Part shown: in pieces, positions 1 through 8,367 of the stretch | How the letters are laid out: every line of letters begins with the position of its first letter | Position numbering within the stretch: position 1 is the first letter of the stretch | DNA from: Stenotrophomonas sp. 610A2 | GTDB lineage: Bacteria > Pseudomonadota > Gammaproteobacteria > Xanthomonadales > Xanthomonadaceae | Length of the DNA stretch: 64,000 nucleotides | Assembly (NCBI RefSeq): GCF_030549615.1 | Contig: NZ_CP130832.1 | Location: 496,001-560,000 of the forward strand | Reading direction: 5' to 3' | The notes under the pieces: generated by a model | Told to the model about the DNA's origin: nothing | Database searches by the model: none | The model's input: the letters and a program-made list of their open reading frames with translations, nothing else | Position numbers and translations under genes: made by a program

Positions 1-1
1 C

Positions 2-394
2 GTCTGGCTGAGCGAGGACGACGCACGCAATGCCGGCATCGAGGACAACGACTGGATCGAGCTGTTCAACGTCAACGGTGCGATCGCTGCGCGTGCGGTG
101 GTAAGCCAGCGCGTTATGCCGGGCATGGCGATGATGTACCACGCCCAGGAACGCATCATCAATGTGCCGGGTTCGGAGATCTCCGGTACCCGCGGTGGCA
201 TCCACAACTCGGTGACCCGCATCGTGCTCAAGCCCACCCACATGATCGGCGGTTACGCGCAGCTGGCCTGGGGCTTCAACTACTACGGTACCTGCGGTAC
301 CAACCGCGATGAGTTCGTGATCGTGCGCAAGATGGACAAGATCGATTGGCTGGATGGTGAAGAGTCGGTTGTCGCCGCACGGGAGGTGGTGTGA
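2..394 (+). CDS. narG: Respiratory nitrate reductase alpha subunit, C-terminal part
   Basis: Last 130 residues of the catalytic subunit of the membrane-bound nitrate reductase, which reduces nitrate to nitrite on the cytoplasmic side with a Mo-bis-MGD cofactor. The rest lies left of the window, so the iron-sulfur and Mo-binding residues cannot be inspected. The fragment is the C-terminal molybdopterin-dinucleotide-binding beta-barrel, with the family blocks HMIGGYAQLAWGFNYYG and GTNRDEFVIVRK. The TGA stop overlaps the narH start codon, and narH, narJ and narI follow, which makes the identification firm. Confidence 0.95.
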   Translation, partial: VWLSEDDARNAGIEDNDWIELFNVNGAIAARAVVSQRVMPGMAMMYHAQERIINVPGSEISGTRGGIHNSVTRIVLKPTHMIGGYAQLAWGFNYYGTCGTNRDEFVIVRKMDKIDWLDGEESVVAAREVV

Positions 395-1938
395 TGAAAG
401 TACGTGCCCAGATTGCGATGGTCTTGAACCTGGACAAGTGCATCGGCTGCCATACCTGCTCGATCACCTGCAAGAACGTGTGGACCTCGCGCGAAGGCGT
501 GGAGTACGCCTGGTTCAACAATGTCGAGACCAAGCCCGGCATCGGTTATCCCAAGGAATGGGAAAACCAGGAGAAGTGGAACGGCGGTTGGGTGCGCAAC
601 GGCAGCGGCAAGCTGGTGCCGCGCGCCGGTGGCCGCTGGCGCATGCTGGCCAAGATCTTCTCCAACCCCGACCTGCCGCAGATCGACGACTACTACGAGC
701 CGTTCGACTTCGATTACCAGCACCTGCACGACGCACCGGAGCTGAAGCACCAGCCGACCGCACGGCCGCGCTCGCTGCTGACCGGCCAGCGCATGGAGAA
801 GATCGAGTGGGGCCCGAACTGGGAGGAAATCCTCGGCAGCGAGTTCTCCAAGCGCTCGCGTGATTACAACTTCGACAAGGTGCAGAAGGAGATCTACGGC
901 GCCTTCGAGAAGACCTTCATGATGTACCTGCCGCGGCTGTGCGAGCACTGCCTCAACCCGGCCTGCGTCTCAGCCTGTCCTTCCGGTGCGATCTACAAGC
1001 GCGAGGAAGACGGCATCGTGCTGATCGACCAGGACAAGTGCCGTGGTTGGCGCATGTGCGTGTCGGCCTGCCCGTACAAGAAGATCTATTACAACTGGAA
1101 GAGCGGCAAGTCCGAGAAGTGCATCTTCTGCTACCCGCGCATCGAGATGGGCGAGCCCACCGTGTGTTCGGAAACCTGCGTGGGCCGCATCCGCTACCTC
1201 GGGGTGATGCTGTACGACGCCGACCGCATCGCCGAGGCCGCATCGGTGGCGGCGGAGAAGGACCTGTACCAGTCACACCTGGACATCTTCCTGGACCCGT
1301 TCGACCCGGCGGTGATCGAGGCCGCGCGTGCCGAAGGCATTCCCGACAGCTGGCTGGAATCGGCCAAGCAGTCACCGGTCTACAAGCTGGCCATCGACTG
1401 GAAGCTGGCGCTGCCGCTGCACCCGGAATACCGCACCTTGCCGATGGTCTGGTACGTGCCGCCGTTGTCGCCGATCCAGTCGGCGGCAGAGCGTGGCCAT
1501 GTCGGCATGAGCGGCGAACTGCCGGATATCGCCTCGCTACGCATCCCGGTCCGTTACCTGGCCAATCTGCTGACCGCCGGTGACGAAGCGCCAGTCATCC
1601 GCGCACTGGAGCGTTTGATGGCGATGCGTGCCTGGCGCCGCGCCAAGAACGTGGACGGCGTGGAAGACATGCGTGTGCTCGAACAGGTCGGTTTGACCCC
1701 GAGGCAGGTGGAGGAGATGTACCGCTACCTGGCCATCGCCAACTACGAGGATCGCTTCGTGATCCCGACCGCGCACCGCGAGTACGCCAACGACGCCTTC
1801 GGCGAGCGTGGCGGTTGCGGCTTCACCTTCGGCAATGGCTGCAACGGCGACAGCCCGGCCGACCTGTTCACCCAGCGCAAGAGCACCACCTTCGCGGTGC
1901 ATCCCAACCGCCAGCACCGGCATGAGGTGGTGAAATGA
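394..1938 (+). CDS. narH: Nitrate reductase beta subunit (Fe-S electron carrier)
   Basis: A 514-residue iron-sulfur subunit that passes electrons from NarI heme to NarG. Four cysteine clusters are visible: CIGCHTCSITC at residues 16-26, CEHCLNPACVSAC, CRGWRMCVSACPYKK, and CIFCYPRIEMGEPTVCSETC. In the third group a tryptophan replaces one cysteine (CRGW), the NarH hallmark of a [3Fe-4S] rather than [4Fe-4S] centre. Start taken at ATG 394, which overlaps the narG stop; a GTG sits immediately upstream at 391. The stop overlaps narJ. Confidence 0.97.
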   Translation: MKVRAQIAMVLNLDKCIGCHTCSITCKNVWTSREGVEYAWFNNVETKPGIGYPKEWENQEKWNGGWVRNGSGKLVPRAGGRWRMLAKIFSNPDLPQIDDYYEPFDFDYQHLHDAPELKHQPTARPRSLLTGQRMEKIEWGPNWEEILGSEFSKRSRDYNFDKVQKEIYGAFEKTFMMYLPRLCEHCLNPACVSACPSGAIYKREEDGIVLIDQDKCRGWRMCVSACPYKKIYYNWKSGKSEKCIFCYPRIEMGEPTVCSETCVGRIRYLGVMLYDADRIAEAASVAAEKDLYQSHLDIFLDPFDPAVIEAARAEGIPDSWLESAKQSPVYKLAIDWKLALPLHPEYRTLPMVWYVPPLSPIQSAAERGHVGMSGELPDIASLRIPVRYLANLLTAGDEAPVIRALERLMAMRAWRRAKNVDGVEDMRVLEQVGLTPRQVEEMYRYLAIANYEDRFVIPTAHREYANDAFGERGGCGFTFGNGCNGDSPADLFTQRKSTTFAVHPNRQHRHEVVK

Positions 1939-2615
1939 GTGTGCTCAAGCTGATTGGCGTATTGCTGGACTATCCGCGTGACGAGCTTTGGCAGCATGGC
2001 GAGGAGCTGCTTGAGGCCTGCGACGATCCGGCGCTGTCGCCGGCCCGTCGCAGGCAGTTGCAGACCTTCGTCCGTGACCTGCTCGCTACCGACCCGCTGG
2101 ACGCGCAGGACCGCTGGCTGGCCACCTTCGACCGTGGCCGCTCGATGAGCCTGCTGGTGTTCGAACACATCCACGGCGAATCGCGTGACCGCGGCCAGGC
2201 CATGGTCGACCTGATCGATGCCTATCGCAAGAACGGTTTCGAGCTGGATGCGCGCGAACTGCCGGACTACCTGCCGCTGCTGCTGGAATACCTCTCGCAT
2301 CGGCCGCAGGCCGAGGCCAAGGACTGGCTGCACCACATCGGCCACATCGCCGGCATGCTCGCTGCGCGCGCGGCCGAGCGGCAGCTGCCGCATGCGGTGC
2401 TGCTGGAGATCCTGGTCGAGGCCGGCGAGGGCAAGGTCAACCTGGCCGTGCTGCGCCAGCGGGCCAGCGAAGAAGTGCGCGACGACACCGTCGAAGCCAT
2501 GGACCGCCTGTGGGAAGAGGAAGCGGTGCGCTTTGGCGCCGATGCACCTTCGCAGGATTGCGATCCACCCCATCGTTCACCGGCACGCGCGCAGCCGCGG
2601 GAGATCCAGCCATGA
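1935..2615 (+). CDS. narJ: Nitrate reductase assembly chaperone NarJ (delta subunit)
   Basis: A 226-residue all-helical TorD/NarJ-family chaperone. Members bind the NarG N-terminus and hold the apoenzyme until cofactor insertion and membrane attachment; they are not part of the final complex. The N-terminal block LKLIGVLLDYPRDELW and the central ELPDYLPLLLEYLSHRP are characteristic. Its ATG overlaps the narH stop, and its TGA overlaps the narI ATG, so translational coupling through narGHJI is likely. Confidence 0.95.
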   Translation: MSVLKLIGVLLDYPRDELWQHGEELLEACDDPALSPARRRQLQTFVRDLLATDPLDAQDRWLATFDRGRSMSLLVFEHIHGESRDRGQAMVDLIDAYRKNGFELDARELPDYLPLLLEYLSHRPQAEAKDWLHHIGHIAGMLAARAAERQLPHAVLLEILVEAGEGKVNLAVLRQRASEEVRDDTVEAMDRLWEEEAVRFGADAPSQDCDPPHRSPARAQPREIQP

Positions 2616-3316
2616 ATTACCTCAATCAGTTCGCCTTCCAGTTCTATCCCTACATCGCGGTGGCGGTGCTGTTGATCGGCAGCTGGGCGCGCTATGACAA
2701 GGCCATGTACAGCTGGCGTACCGGCTCCACCCAGTTGCTGTCCGACCGCGGCATGCGCTTTGGCAGCAACTGCTTCCACATCGGCATCATCGCCATCCTC
2801 GGCGGTCACTTCGTCGGCCTGCTGACCCCGCATGCCCTGTACGAGCCCTTCATCACTTCCTCGCAGAAGCAGTTGCTGGCAATGGTGGTGGGTGGCTTCT
2901 TCGGTGCGCTGTGCTTCGTCGGCATCACCATCCTGCTGGTGCGTCGCCTGACCAATGCGCGGGTACGTGCGATCGGCAGCTTCGGTGACACGCTGGTGCT
3001 GGTGCTGCTGTTCGCCCAGCTCTGCCTTGGCCTGTACAGCATCAAGGTCTCGGCCGGACACCTGGATGGCGGGGTGATGGTGATGCTGGCCGAGTGGGCG
3101 CAGCACATTGTCACCTTCCGTGCCGGTGCGGCCGATTACGTCGAAGGCGTGCATTGGGTCTACAAGGCGCACATCTTCCTCGGCCTGACGCTGGTGCTGA
3201 TCGCCCCGTTTACCCGCCTGGTGCATGTGTGGAGCGTGCCGATCAGCTACCTGTGGCGTCCGTACCAGGTGGTGCGCCGCCGCCAGGCCACGCTGCGCTA
3301 CGGTCCGCGGGAGTAA
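2612..3316 (+). CDS. narI: Nitrate reductase gamma subunit (cytochrome b)
   Basis: A 234-residue integral membrane diheme cytochrome b that oxidises quinol and anchors NarGH. About five hydrophobic segments are visible, starting with FYPYIAVAVLLIGSWARYDK; histidines in FHIGIIAILGGHF and in the KAHIFLGL segment near the C-terminus are where heme ligands are expected. Start is ATG 2612, overlapping the narJ stop; an in-frame upstream extension into narJ is an artefact. It is followed after 3 bases by the isomerase gene. Confidence 0.95.
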   Translation: MNYLNQFAFQFYPYIAVAVLLIGSWARYDKAMYSWRTGSTQLLSDRGMRFGSNCFHIGIIAILGGHFVGLLTPHALYEPFITSSQKQLLAMVVGGFFGALCFVGITILLVRRLTNARVRAIGSFGDTLVLVLLFAQLCLGLYSIKVSAGHLDGGVMVMLAEWAQHIVTFRAGAADYVEGVHWVYKAHIFLGLTLVLIAPFTRLVHVWSVPISYLWRPYQVVRRRQATLRYGPRE

Positions 3317-3319
3317 CTC

Positions 3320-4210
3320 ATGGGCAGCCTGCCACGCATTCTCCCGATCACCGTCATCGACTCGCAGACACCGGTGCCGGCCGAGGCCGGCCACCATCAC
3401 GACGCCGATGATGGCCCGCGCAGCCTCGGCCAACCGGCACCGTGCAGCCTGTACGTGCAGGACACACCGATCAGCGAGGCCGATATCGCCCGCGAGATGC
3501 AATACCACCGGGCGATGCGCCCGGAGCAGTCACGCGCCGACGCGGCACGTGCGCTGGTGGTACGCGAGCTGCTGCGGCTGGAAGCCGAGCGGCTTGGTCT
3601 GGCCGACGCCCCCGGCGTCGGCCAGGAGACCAGCGAAGAAGCCCGCATCCAGCAACTGATCGAACAGACGCTGGAAGACCGCGTGCCAACCGAAGACGAC
3701 TGCCAACGCTACTTCGCGCAGAACCCCGAGCGCTTCCGCTCGCCCGACCGTATCCGCGTTCGCCACATCCTGCTGGCGGCACCGGCCGACGATATCGCTG
3801 GCCGGCTGAAGGCCCGCACCCAGGCCGAGAAGCTGATCGCCGAACTGTTGGAACAGCCACATCTGTTCGCCGATCTGGCCGCGCGCCATTCGCAATGCCC
3901 GTCCAGCAGCGAAGGCGGCGAGCTGGGTTGGCTGCAACGCGGCCAGACCACGCCGGAGTTCGATCGCCAGGTATTCCGCCTGCGGCAGGGCCTGGCGGGC
4001 TTCCCGGTGGAATCGCGTTGGGGCTATCACGTGGTCAGCATCGATGCGCTGGAGGCCGGAACAGCGCTCACTTTCGAGCAGGTTCAGCCGCAGATCAGCG
4101 ACTACCTCGAATTGCAGGTGCGCCAGCGTGACGTGCAGCAGTTCCTGCTGGAGCTGCGCGAGCGCTACCCGGTACGCGGGCTGGAAGACATCGAAGCACA
4201 AGCCGAGTAA
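3320..4210 (+). CDS. Parvulin-type peptidyl-prolyl isomerase of the nar operon
   Basis: A 296-residue protein with a parvulin (PpiC) domain at about residues 130-245: the RVRHILLAAP strand, FADLAARHSQCPSS, GGELGWLQRGQ and SRWGYHVV are the canonical blocks. The N-terminal third is helical, as in NifM/SurA-like proteins. No signal peptide or membrane segment is visible, so it should be cytoplasmic, where NarGH is assembled. It sits 3 bases after narI and 23 bases before narK, implying cotranscription. A role in folding of a nitrate reductase subunit is inferred from context only. Confidence 0.85.
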   Translation: MGSLPRILPITVIDSQTPVPAEAGHHHDADDGPRSLGQPAPCSLYVQDTPISEADIAREMQYHRAMRPEQSRADAARALVVRELLRLEAERLGLADAPGVGQETSEEARIQQLIEQTLEDRVPTEDDCQRYFAQNPERFRSPDRIRVRHILLAAPADDIAGRLKARTQAEKLIAELLEQPHLFADLAARHSQCPSSSEGGELGWLQRGQTTPEFDRQVFRLRQGLAGFPVESRWGYHVVSIDALEAGTALTFEQVQPQISDYLELQVRQRDVQQFLLELRERYPVRGLEDIEAQAE

Positions 4211-4233
4211 GACGTAATCCCCCAGGAGCGGCA

Positions 4234-5565
4234 ATGAGCCAGAATTTGCAGAACATCAGCAGCGGCGAACAACAACGTGCGCTGTGGCTGAGTACCTTCG
4301 CCTTCACCGTGTGTTTCGCGGTGTGGATGATCTTCGCCATCATCGGCATCCAGATCAGCGAGCAACTGGGTTTGAATGACACTCAGTTCGGCCTGCTGAT
4401 CGCCACCCCGGTATTGACCGGCTCGGTGATCCGCGTCTTCCTCGGCATCTGGTCCGATCAGTTCGGTGGCCGCAAGGTGATGACCCTGGTGATGCTGTGC
4501 GGCGCAGTCGCGACCTGGCTGCTGACCTATGCACAGACCTACCCGCAGTTCCTGCTGGCGGCCTTGTTCGTCGGCATCGCCGGCGGTAACTTCTCGGTCG
4601 GCGTCACCTATGTGTCCAAGTGGTTCCCGGCGGAGAAGCAGGGCACCGCGCTGGGCATCTTTGGTGCCGGCAACATCGGGTCGGCCGTAACCAAGCTGCT
4701 GGCGCCGCTGGTGATGGTGGCCTCGGGTTGGATGATGGTGGCCAAGCTGTGGGCCGTCGGTCTGGCGGTGACCGCCGTGCTGTTCTATCTGTTCAGCAAG
4801 GAAGATCCTTCGCTGGAGGACCGCCGCCGCAGTGGCGTCAAGCCGATGTCCTTCGCCGAGCAGATGGCACCGCTGAAGAACCTGCAGGTGTGGCGCTTCT
4901 CGCTGTATTACTTCTTCGTGTTCGGCGGCTTCGTCGCGCTGGCACTGTGGCTGCCGCACTATCTGGTCGGCGCCTACGGCATGGATGTGGGCACCGCAGG
5001 CGTACTGGCTGCGTGTTATTCGATCCCGGCCAGCCTGTTCCGGGTGGTGGGCGGCTGGATGTCCGACCGCATCGGTGCACGGCGGGTGATGTACTGGACG
5101 CTGGGTGTGTCGGTGATCTGCACCTTCATTCTGGCCTATCCGGATACCCGCTACATCGTGCAGGGCATACACGGCGAGATCAGTTTCCACCTGGCGATCA
5201 GCGTGACCCTGTTCACCGTGCTGGTATTCGTGCTCGGCTTCTTCATGTCGCTGGGCAAGGCCGCGGTGTACAAGCACATCCCGGTTTACTACCCGCAGCA
5301 CGTGGGCTCGGTTGGTGGTGTGGTCGGCATGATCGGTGGCCTCGGCGGCTTCATCCTGCCCATCGTGTTTGGCGCCTTGAATGATGCGCTAGGCATCTGG
5401 AGCAGCTGCTTCATGCTGCTGTTCGTGCTGGTCAGCATTGCGCTGGCGTGGATGCACTTCGCCATCCGTCGGATGGAGCGTCGCAACTTCCCGCAGCTGG
5501 ATCGCGAGACCGACCTGCCTGAAGCCATCGACGCCGCAGCTGCGGAGAAACAGCGCCGGGCTTGA
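4234..5565 (+). CDS. narK: Nitrate/nitrite transporter, MFS family
   Basis: A 443-residue major facilitator with about 12 membrane segments. The nitrate-porter signature is visible in GIAGGNFSVGVTYVSKWFP and again in the second half in GLGGFILPIVFGALND. It imports nitrate and/or exports nitrite for the adjacent reductase. An AGGAGCGGCA ribosome-binding sequence precedes ATG 4234. It is a single NarK, not the fused NarK1-NarK2 of some denitrifiers; proton symport versus nitrite antiport cannot be decided from sequence. An FNR-like site covers its stop codon. Confidence 0.95.
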   Translation: MSQNLQNISSGEQQRALWLSTFAFTVCFAVWMIFAIIGIQISEQLGLNDTQFGLLIATPVLTGSVIRVFLGIWSDQFGGRKVMTLVMLCGAVATWLLTYAQTYPQFLLAALFVGIAGGNFSVGVTYVSKWFPAEKQGTALGIFGAGNIGSAVTKLLAPLVMVASGWMMVAKLWAVGLAVTAVLFYLFSKEDPSLEDRRRSGVKPMSFAEQMAPLKNLQVWRFSLYYFFVFGGFVALALWLPHYLVGAYGMDVGTAGVLAACYSIPASLFRVVGGWMSDRIGARRVMYWTLGVSVICTFILAYPDTRYIVQGIHGEISFHLAISVTLFTVLVFVLGFFMSLGKAAVYKHIPVYYPQHVGSVGGVVGMIGGLGGFILPIVFGALNDALGIWSSCFMLLFVLVSIALAWMHFAIRRMERRNFPQLDRETDLPEAIDAAAAEKQRRA

Positions 5566-5575
5566 TCCAGATCAG
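5562..5575. promoter_or_regulatory. FNR-type binding site
   Basis: TTGATCCAGATCAG matches the palindromic FNR consensus TTGAT-N4-ATCAA at 9 of 10 defined bases. It overlaps the narK stop codon and is centred about 41 bases before the ATG chosen for the HemN-like gene. The next gene but one encodes an FNR-type regulator, so an internal, oxygen-responsive promoter is plausible. If the site acts at -41.5 the transcript would begin at the start codon itself; at -61.5 it would begin about 20 bases later, implying a downstream start such as ATG 5631. Confidence 0.55.
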
Positions 5576-5609
5576 TGAAAACCGGCGGTCCGTGCGCGAG
5601 GATGGATGC

Positions 5610-6821
5610 ATGTCAGTAGAGACCGCCGGGATGGATGACGCCACATTGCATGTTGCTTTGCTGCAGCAGCCCGCGCACGTGCTGTTCCCGGCGCCGGCGG
5701 AGCTGAGTCCTGGCTTCGCCGAGGCCGGCTGGCGCGCAGCCATGCAGGCCAGCAACGAGCATCTGATTCCGCGCGCGCTCACCTTGGGGTTCTGCGCACC
5801 ACCGCATGACCTGGAGCGCGCCGAGAACGTGCTGGACGCGCTGCTGGTCTGCCTGCGCCTGCATGCCAACATGCTGGCCAGCGACCGCGAAGTGGCGGCC
5901 ATGGTGCTGCAGCCCGGCATCGTCGAACATCTGCCACCTGCGCTACTGGGCCGCCTGTTGGACGCGGTGCCGGAGCAGCTGTGCACCATCGCCCGCCCGC
6001 AGGTCGAGGTGCGTCTTGATGCGGCCAGCGATGTCGCACCGGCTTCCTTGCGTGAGGTTGGCTGCACGCGGATGACGGTGATCGACCATGCCGGCGTCGA
6101 CGGACCGGCAATGCTGGCGCAAGCCCAGCAGGCCGGGTTCACCGCCTGCTATTACCAGCTGCGGGTGCCGTGCTACGCCGATGTGTCGTTCCTGCGGCGG
6201 TTGCAGCGTGTGCTGGAGCTGGCACCCGAACGCATCATCCTGCCGTCGCCCGCCTTGCTGCCCGAGTACCCCTTGCCAACGGACTGGCTGCAGGCATGGC
6301 GGCTGTTGCGTGCTGGTGGCTACCTGCCGCTGGGCGGCGATCACTACCAGCGGCCGGACCTGCCGATGCCGTCGCGCAACGGCGATGGCCAGCGTCATTG
6401 TGACCTGCTCGGTGTGCCGCGGCGCGAACGCCATGATTTGCTCGGCATCGGTGTGGGTGCCTGCAGCCAGATCGGCGATGTCATCTGCCGCATCGAGCCG
6501 GAGCTGCGCAATTGGCGCGCCTGCCTGGTGGTGGGGCAGCCGGGGATATCCTCCGGGCTTATTCTTTCCGAGCATGAACGCATGACCGATGAGGTGGTGC
6601 AGAGCCTGGCCTGCGACCACGCGTTGGATATGGGCGCGTTCGAATGGCGCAACGCGCAGCCATTCGACGCCTGCTTCGAGCACGCATGGGCGCGCGTCGG
6701 CATGTTCATCGAACGCGGCTGGCTACGGCGTGACGGCGACATGTTGTTGATCCAGAACGAAGGTGAGCTGCTGTGGCGTATGATCGCAGCGTGCTTCCGC
6801 CCCTTGGCTGCTGTTGCTTGA
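5610..6821 (+). CDS. HemN-like protein lacking the radical-SAM cysteine motif
   Basis: A 403-residue relative of oxygen-independent coproporphyrinogen III oxidase. The second half is clearly HemN-like: GGYLPLGGDHYQRPD, the LLGIGVGACSQIGD block (family: LLGMGVSAISMIGD), and a winged C-terminus ending in ELLWRMIAACF. The CxxxCxxC motif that binds the radical-SAM cluster in the N-terminal third is absent: the aligned segment ALTLGFCAPPHD has one cysteine (C62). It is therefore unlikely to be a radical enzyme. Start ATG 5610 follows a GAGG; TTG 5562 and ATG 5631 are alternatives. A role in heme handling or sensing for NarI is a guess. Confidence 0.75.
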   Translation: MSVETAGMDDATLHVALLQQPAHVLFPAPAELSPGFAEAGWRAAMQASNEHLIPRALTLGFCAPPHDLERAENVLDALLVCLRLHANMLASDREVAAMVLQPGIVEHLPPALLGRLLDAVPEQLCTIARPQVEVRLDAASDVAPASLREVGCTRMTVIDHAGVDGPAMLAQAQQAGFTACYYQLRVPCYADVSFLRRLQRVLELAPERIILPSPALLPEYPLPTDWLQAWRLLRAGGYLPLGGDHYQRPDLPMPSRNGDGQRHCDLLGVPRRERHDLLGIGVGACSQIGDVICRIEPELRNWRACLVVGQPGISSGLILSEHERMTDEVVQSLACDHALDMGAFEWRNAQPFDACFEHAWARVGMFIERGWLRRDGDMLLIQNEGELLWRMIAACFRPLAAVA

Positions 6822-6828
6822 AAACGGA

Positions 6829-7605
6829 ATGACGTCACCTACGCCCCCACCGCGCGGCCCCCTGGGAACCGCGACACCGAATCCAGCCGCTGCCGGCGAC
6901 GGTGACGCGCTGCATTTCTGCACGACCTGTGCGTTCTCCGATGCCTGCAGCTCGCAGGGCTACGACAAGACCGCGCTGAACGAGCTGCACGTGATGGTCG
7001 ACCACGTTGGGCCCTACCATGCGGGCGACTACATCTTCCGCGCGGGTGAGCCCTTCGATGCAATCGCTGCGGTGCGCGCTGGCATGGTCAAGACCTTTGT
7101 CGACGACAGTCTCGGCAATGAACAGGTGCTGGGTTTCTCGCTGCCAGGCGAAGTCATTGGCCTGAACGCCATCCACGGTTCGCGCTATCCCTGCAATGCG
7201 GTGGCGCTGGATACCGTGCACCTGTGCCGTATCTCGTTTCCGCGCATCAGCATGCTGGCCAGCCGCATGCCTGGCCTGCAGGCCAAGCTGTTCAGCCTGC
7301 TCAGCGCCGAGATCGGCAAGGCCGCCTTGCTGGCCGCCAACTACCGCACCGAGGAACGCATGGCCGCGTTCCTGCTGGATATCTCCAACCGCTACGCGCG
7401 GCGTGGATTTTCCGCACACCGCTTCAACCTGACCATGACCCGCACCGAAATCGCCAACTACCTGCGCATGGCTCCAGAAACCGCCAGCCGCGTACTGCGG
7501 CGGTTGAGTGACGAGGAAGTCATTGCGGTGAAGCAGCGTGAGATCATCCTGCTGCAACCCGAGCGCCTGGCGCTGATGGCGGCCACCGATGATGCAAGCG
7601 AATGA
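6829..7605 (+). CDS. fnr: FNR-type oxygen-responsive transcription regulator
   Basis: A 258-residue CRP/FNR-family activator. The N-terminal CTTCAFSDAC (C31, C34, C40) has exactly the FNR spacing, and C133 in HLCRISF takes the position of the fourth [4Fe-4S] ligand. A cyclic-nucleotide-like beta-roll follows, then a long dimer helix and a helix-turn-helix with the E-x-x-S-R recognition motif (E217, S220, R221) that reads TTGAT. This is an ANR/FNR orthologue, not the CRP-like Clp of Xanthomonads. ATG 6829 lies 7 bases after the previous stop; TTG 6814 is a less likely start. Confidence 0.93.
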   Translation: MTSPTPPPRGPLGTATPNPAAAGDGDALHFCTTCAFSDACSSQGYDKTALNELHVMVDHVGPYHAGDYIFRAGEPFDAIAAVRAGMVKTFVDDSLGNEQVLGFSLPGEVIGLNAIHGSRYPCNAVALDTVHLCRISFPRISMLASRMPGLQAKLFSLLSAEIGKAALLAANYRTEERMAAFLLDISNRYARRGFSAHRFNLTMTRTEIANYLRMAPETASRVLRRLSDEEVIAVKQREIILLQPERLALMAATDDASE

Positions 7606-7626
7606 TGCCCAACCGAGGATGCATGC

Positions 7627-8367
7627 ATGAACAAGCTGTGGGCGTTGTTGTTGCTGGCTGCCACCCTGCCGGCAAGCGCGGCTGAACTGACGGTCTCCGC
7701 TGCATCCAGCCTGACCGAGAGTTTCCGCGAGATTTCCGCTGCGTACGAAAAAGCCAACCCGGGCACGAAGGTTGATTTGAACTTCGCCGCCTCCGGCACC
7801 TTGCTGCAGCAGATCGCGCGCGGCGCGCCGGTCGATGTGCTGGCCTCGGCCGACCAGGCCACGATGGCGCAGGCCAGCACCGAAGGCCTGATTGATCCAA
7901 CGACGCAGCACGTATTCGCGCAGAACAGCCTGTGGGTGGTGGTGCCGCCGCAGGCCAGCAACAAGCCGACCACGTTGGCGGCACTGGCCAAGGCCGATGT
8001 GAAGCGCGTCGCCATCGGCAACCCCGACAGCGTGCCGGTAGGCCGCTATGCACGCGGTGCGCTGCAGCAGGCCGGCTTGTGGCCGACGATGCAGGCCAAG
8101 ATGATCAGCACCCAGAACGTGCGGCAATCGCTGGACTACGTGGCGCGTGGTGAAGTGGATGCAGGCTTCGTCTATGCCACCGACGCACAGGCGATGAGCG
8201 AGCGCGTGCAGCGCGCCTTCCAGGTGCCGGTTGCCGGCGGCATCAGCTATCCGCTGGCAATGGTGAAGAGCAGCCGCAATGCCGCCGAAGCCAGGCGCTT
8301 CATCGCCTTCGTGCGCTCGGCGCCGGGCCAGGCCATCCTGCACAGGCACGGGTTCGGCAGCCCTTGA
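7627..8367 (+). CDS. modA: Molybdate-binding periplasmic protein
   Basis: A 246-residue extracytoplasmic solute receptor of the molybdate ABC importer. It begins with a Sec signal peptide (cleavage near ATLPASA-AELTV) followed by the family pattern LTVSAASSLTESFREI; further family blocks are FAASGTLLQQIARGAPVDV and the hinge region with GNPDSVPVGRYAR. It captures molybdate for the Mo cofactor needed by NarG, which explains its position behind nar and fnr. The stop overlaps modB. Confidence 0.95.
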   Translation: MNKLWALLLLAATLPASAAELTVSAASSLTESFREISAAYEKANPGTKVDLNFAASGTLLQQIARGAPVDVLASADQATMAQASTEGLIDPTTQHVFAQNSLWVVVPPQASNKPTTLAALAKADVKRVAIGNPDSVPVGRYARGALQQAGLWPTMQAKMISTQNVRQSLDYVARGEVDAGFVYATDAQAMSERVQRAFQVPVAGGISYPLAMVKSSRNAAEARRFIAFVRSAPGQAILHRHGFGSP

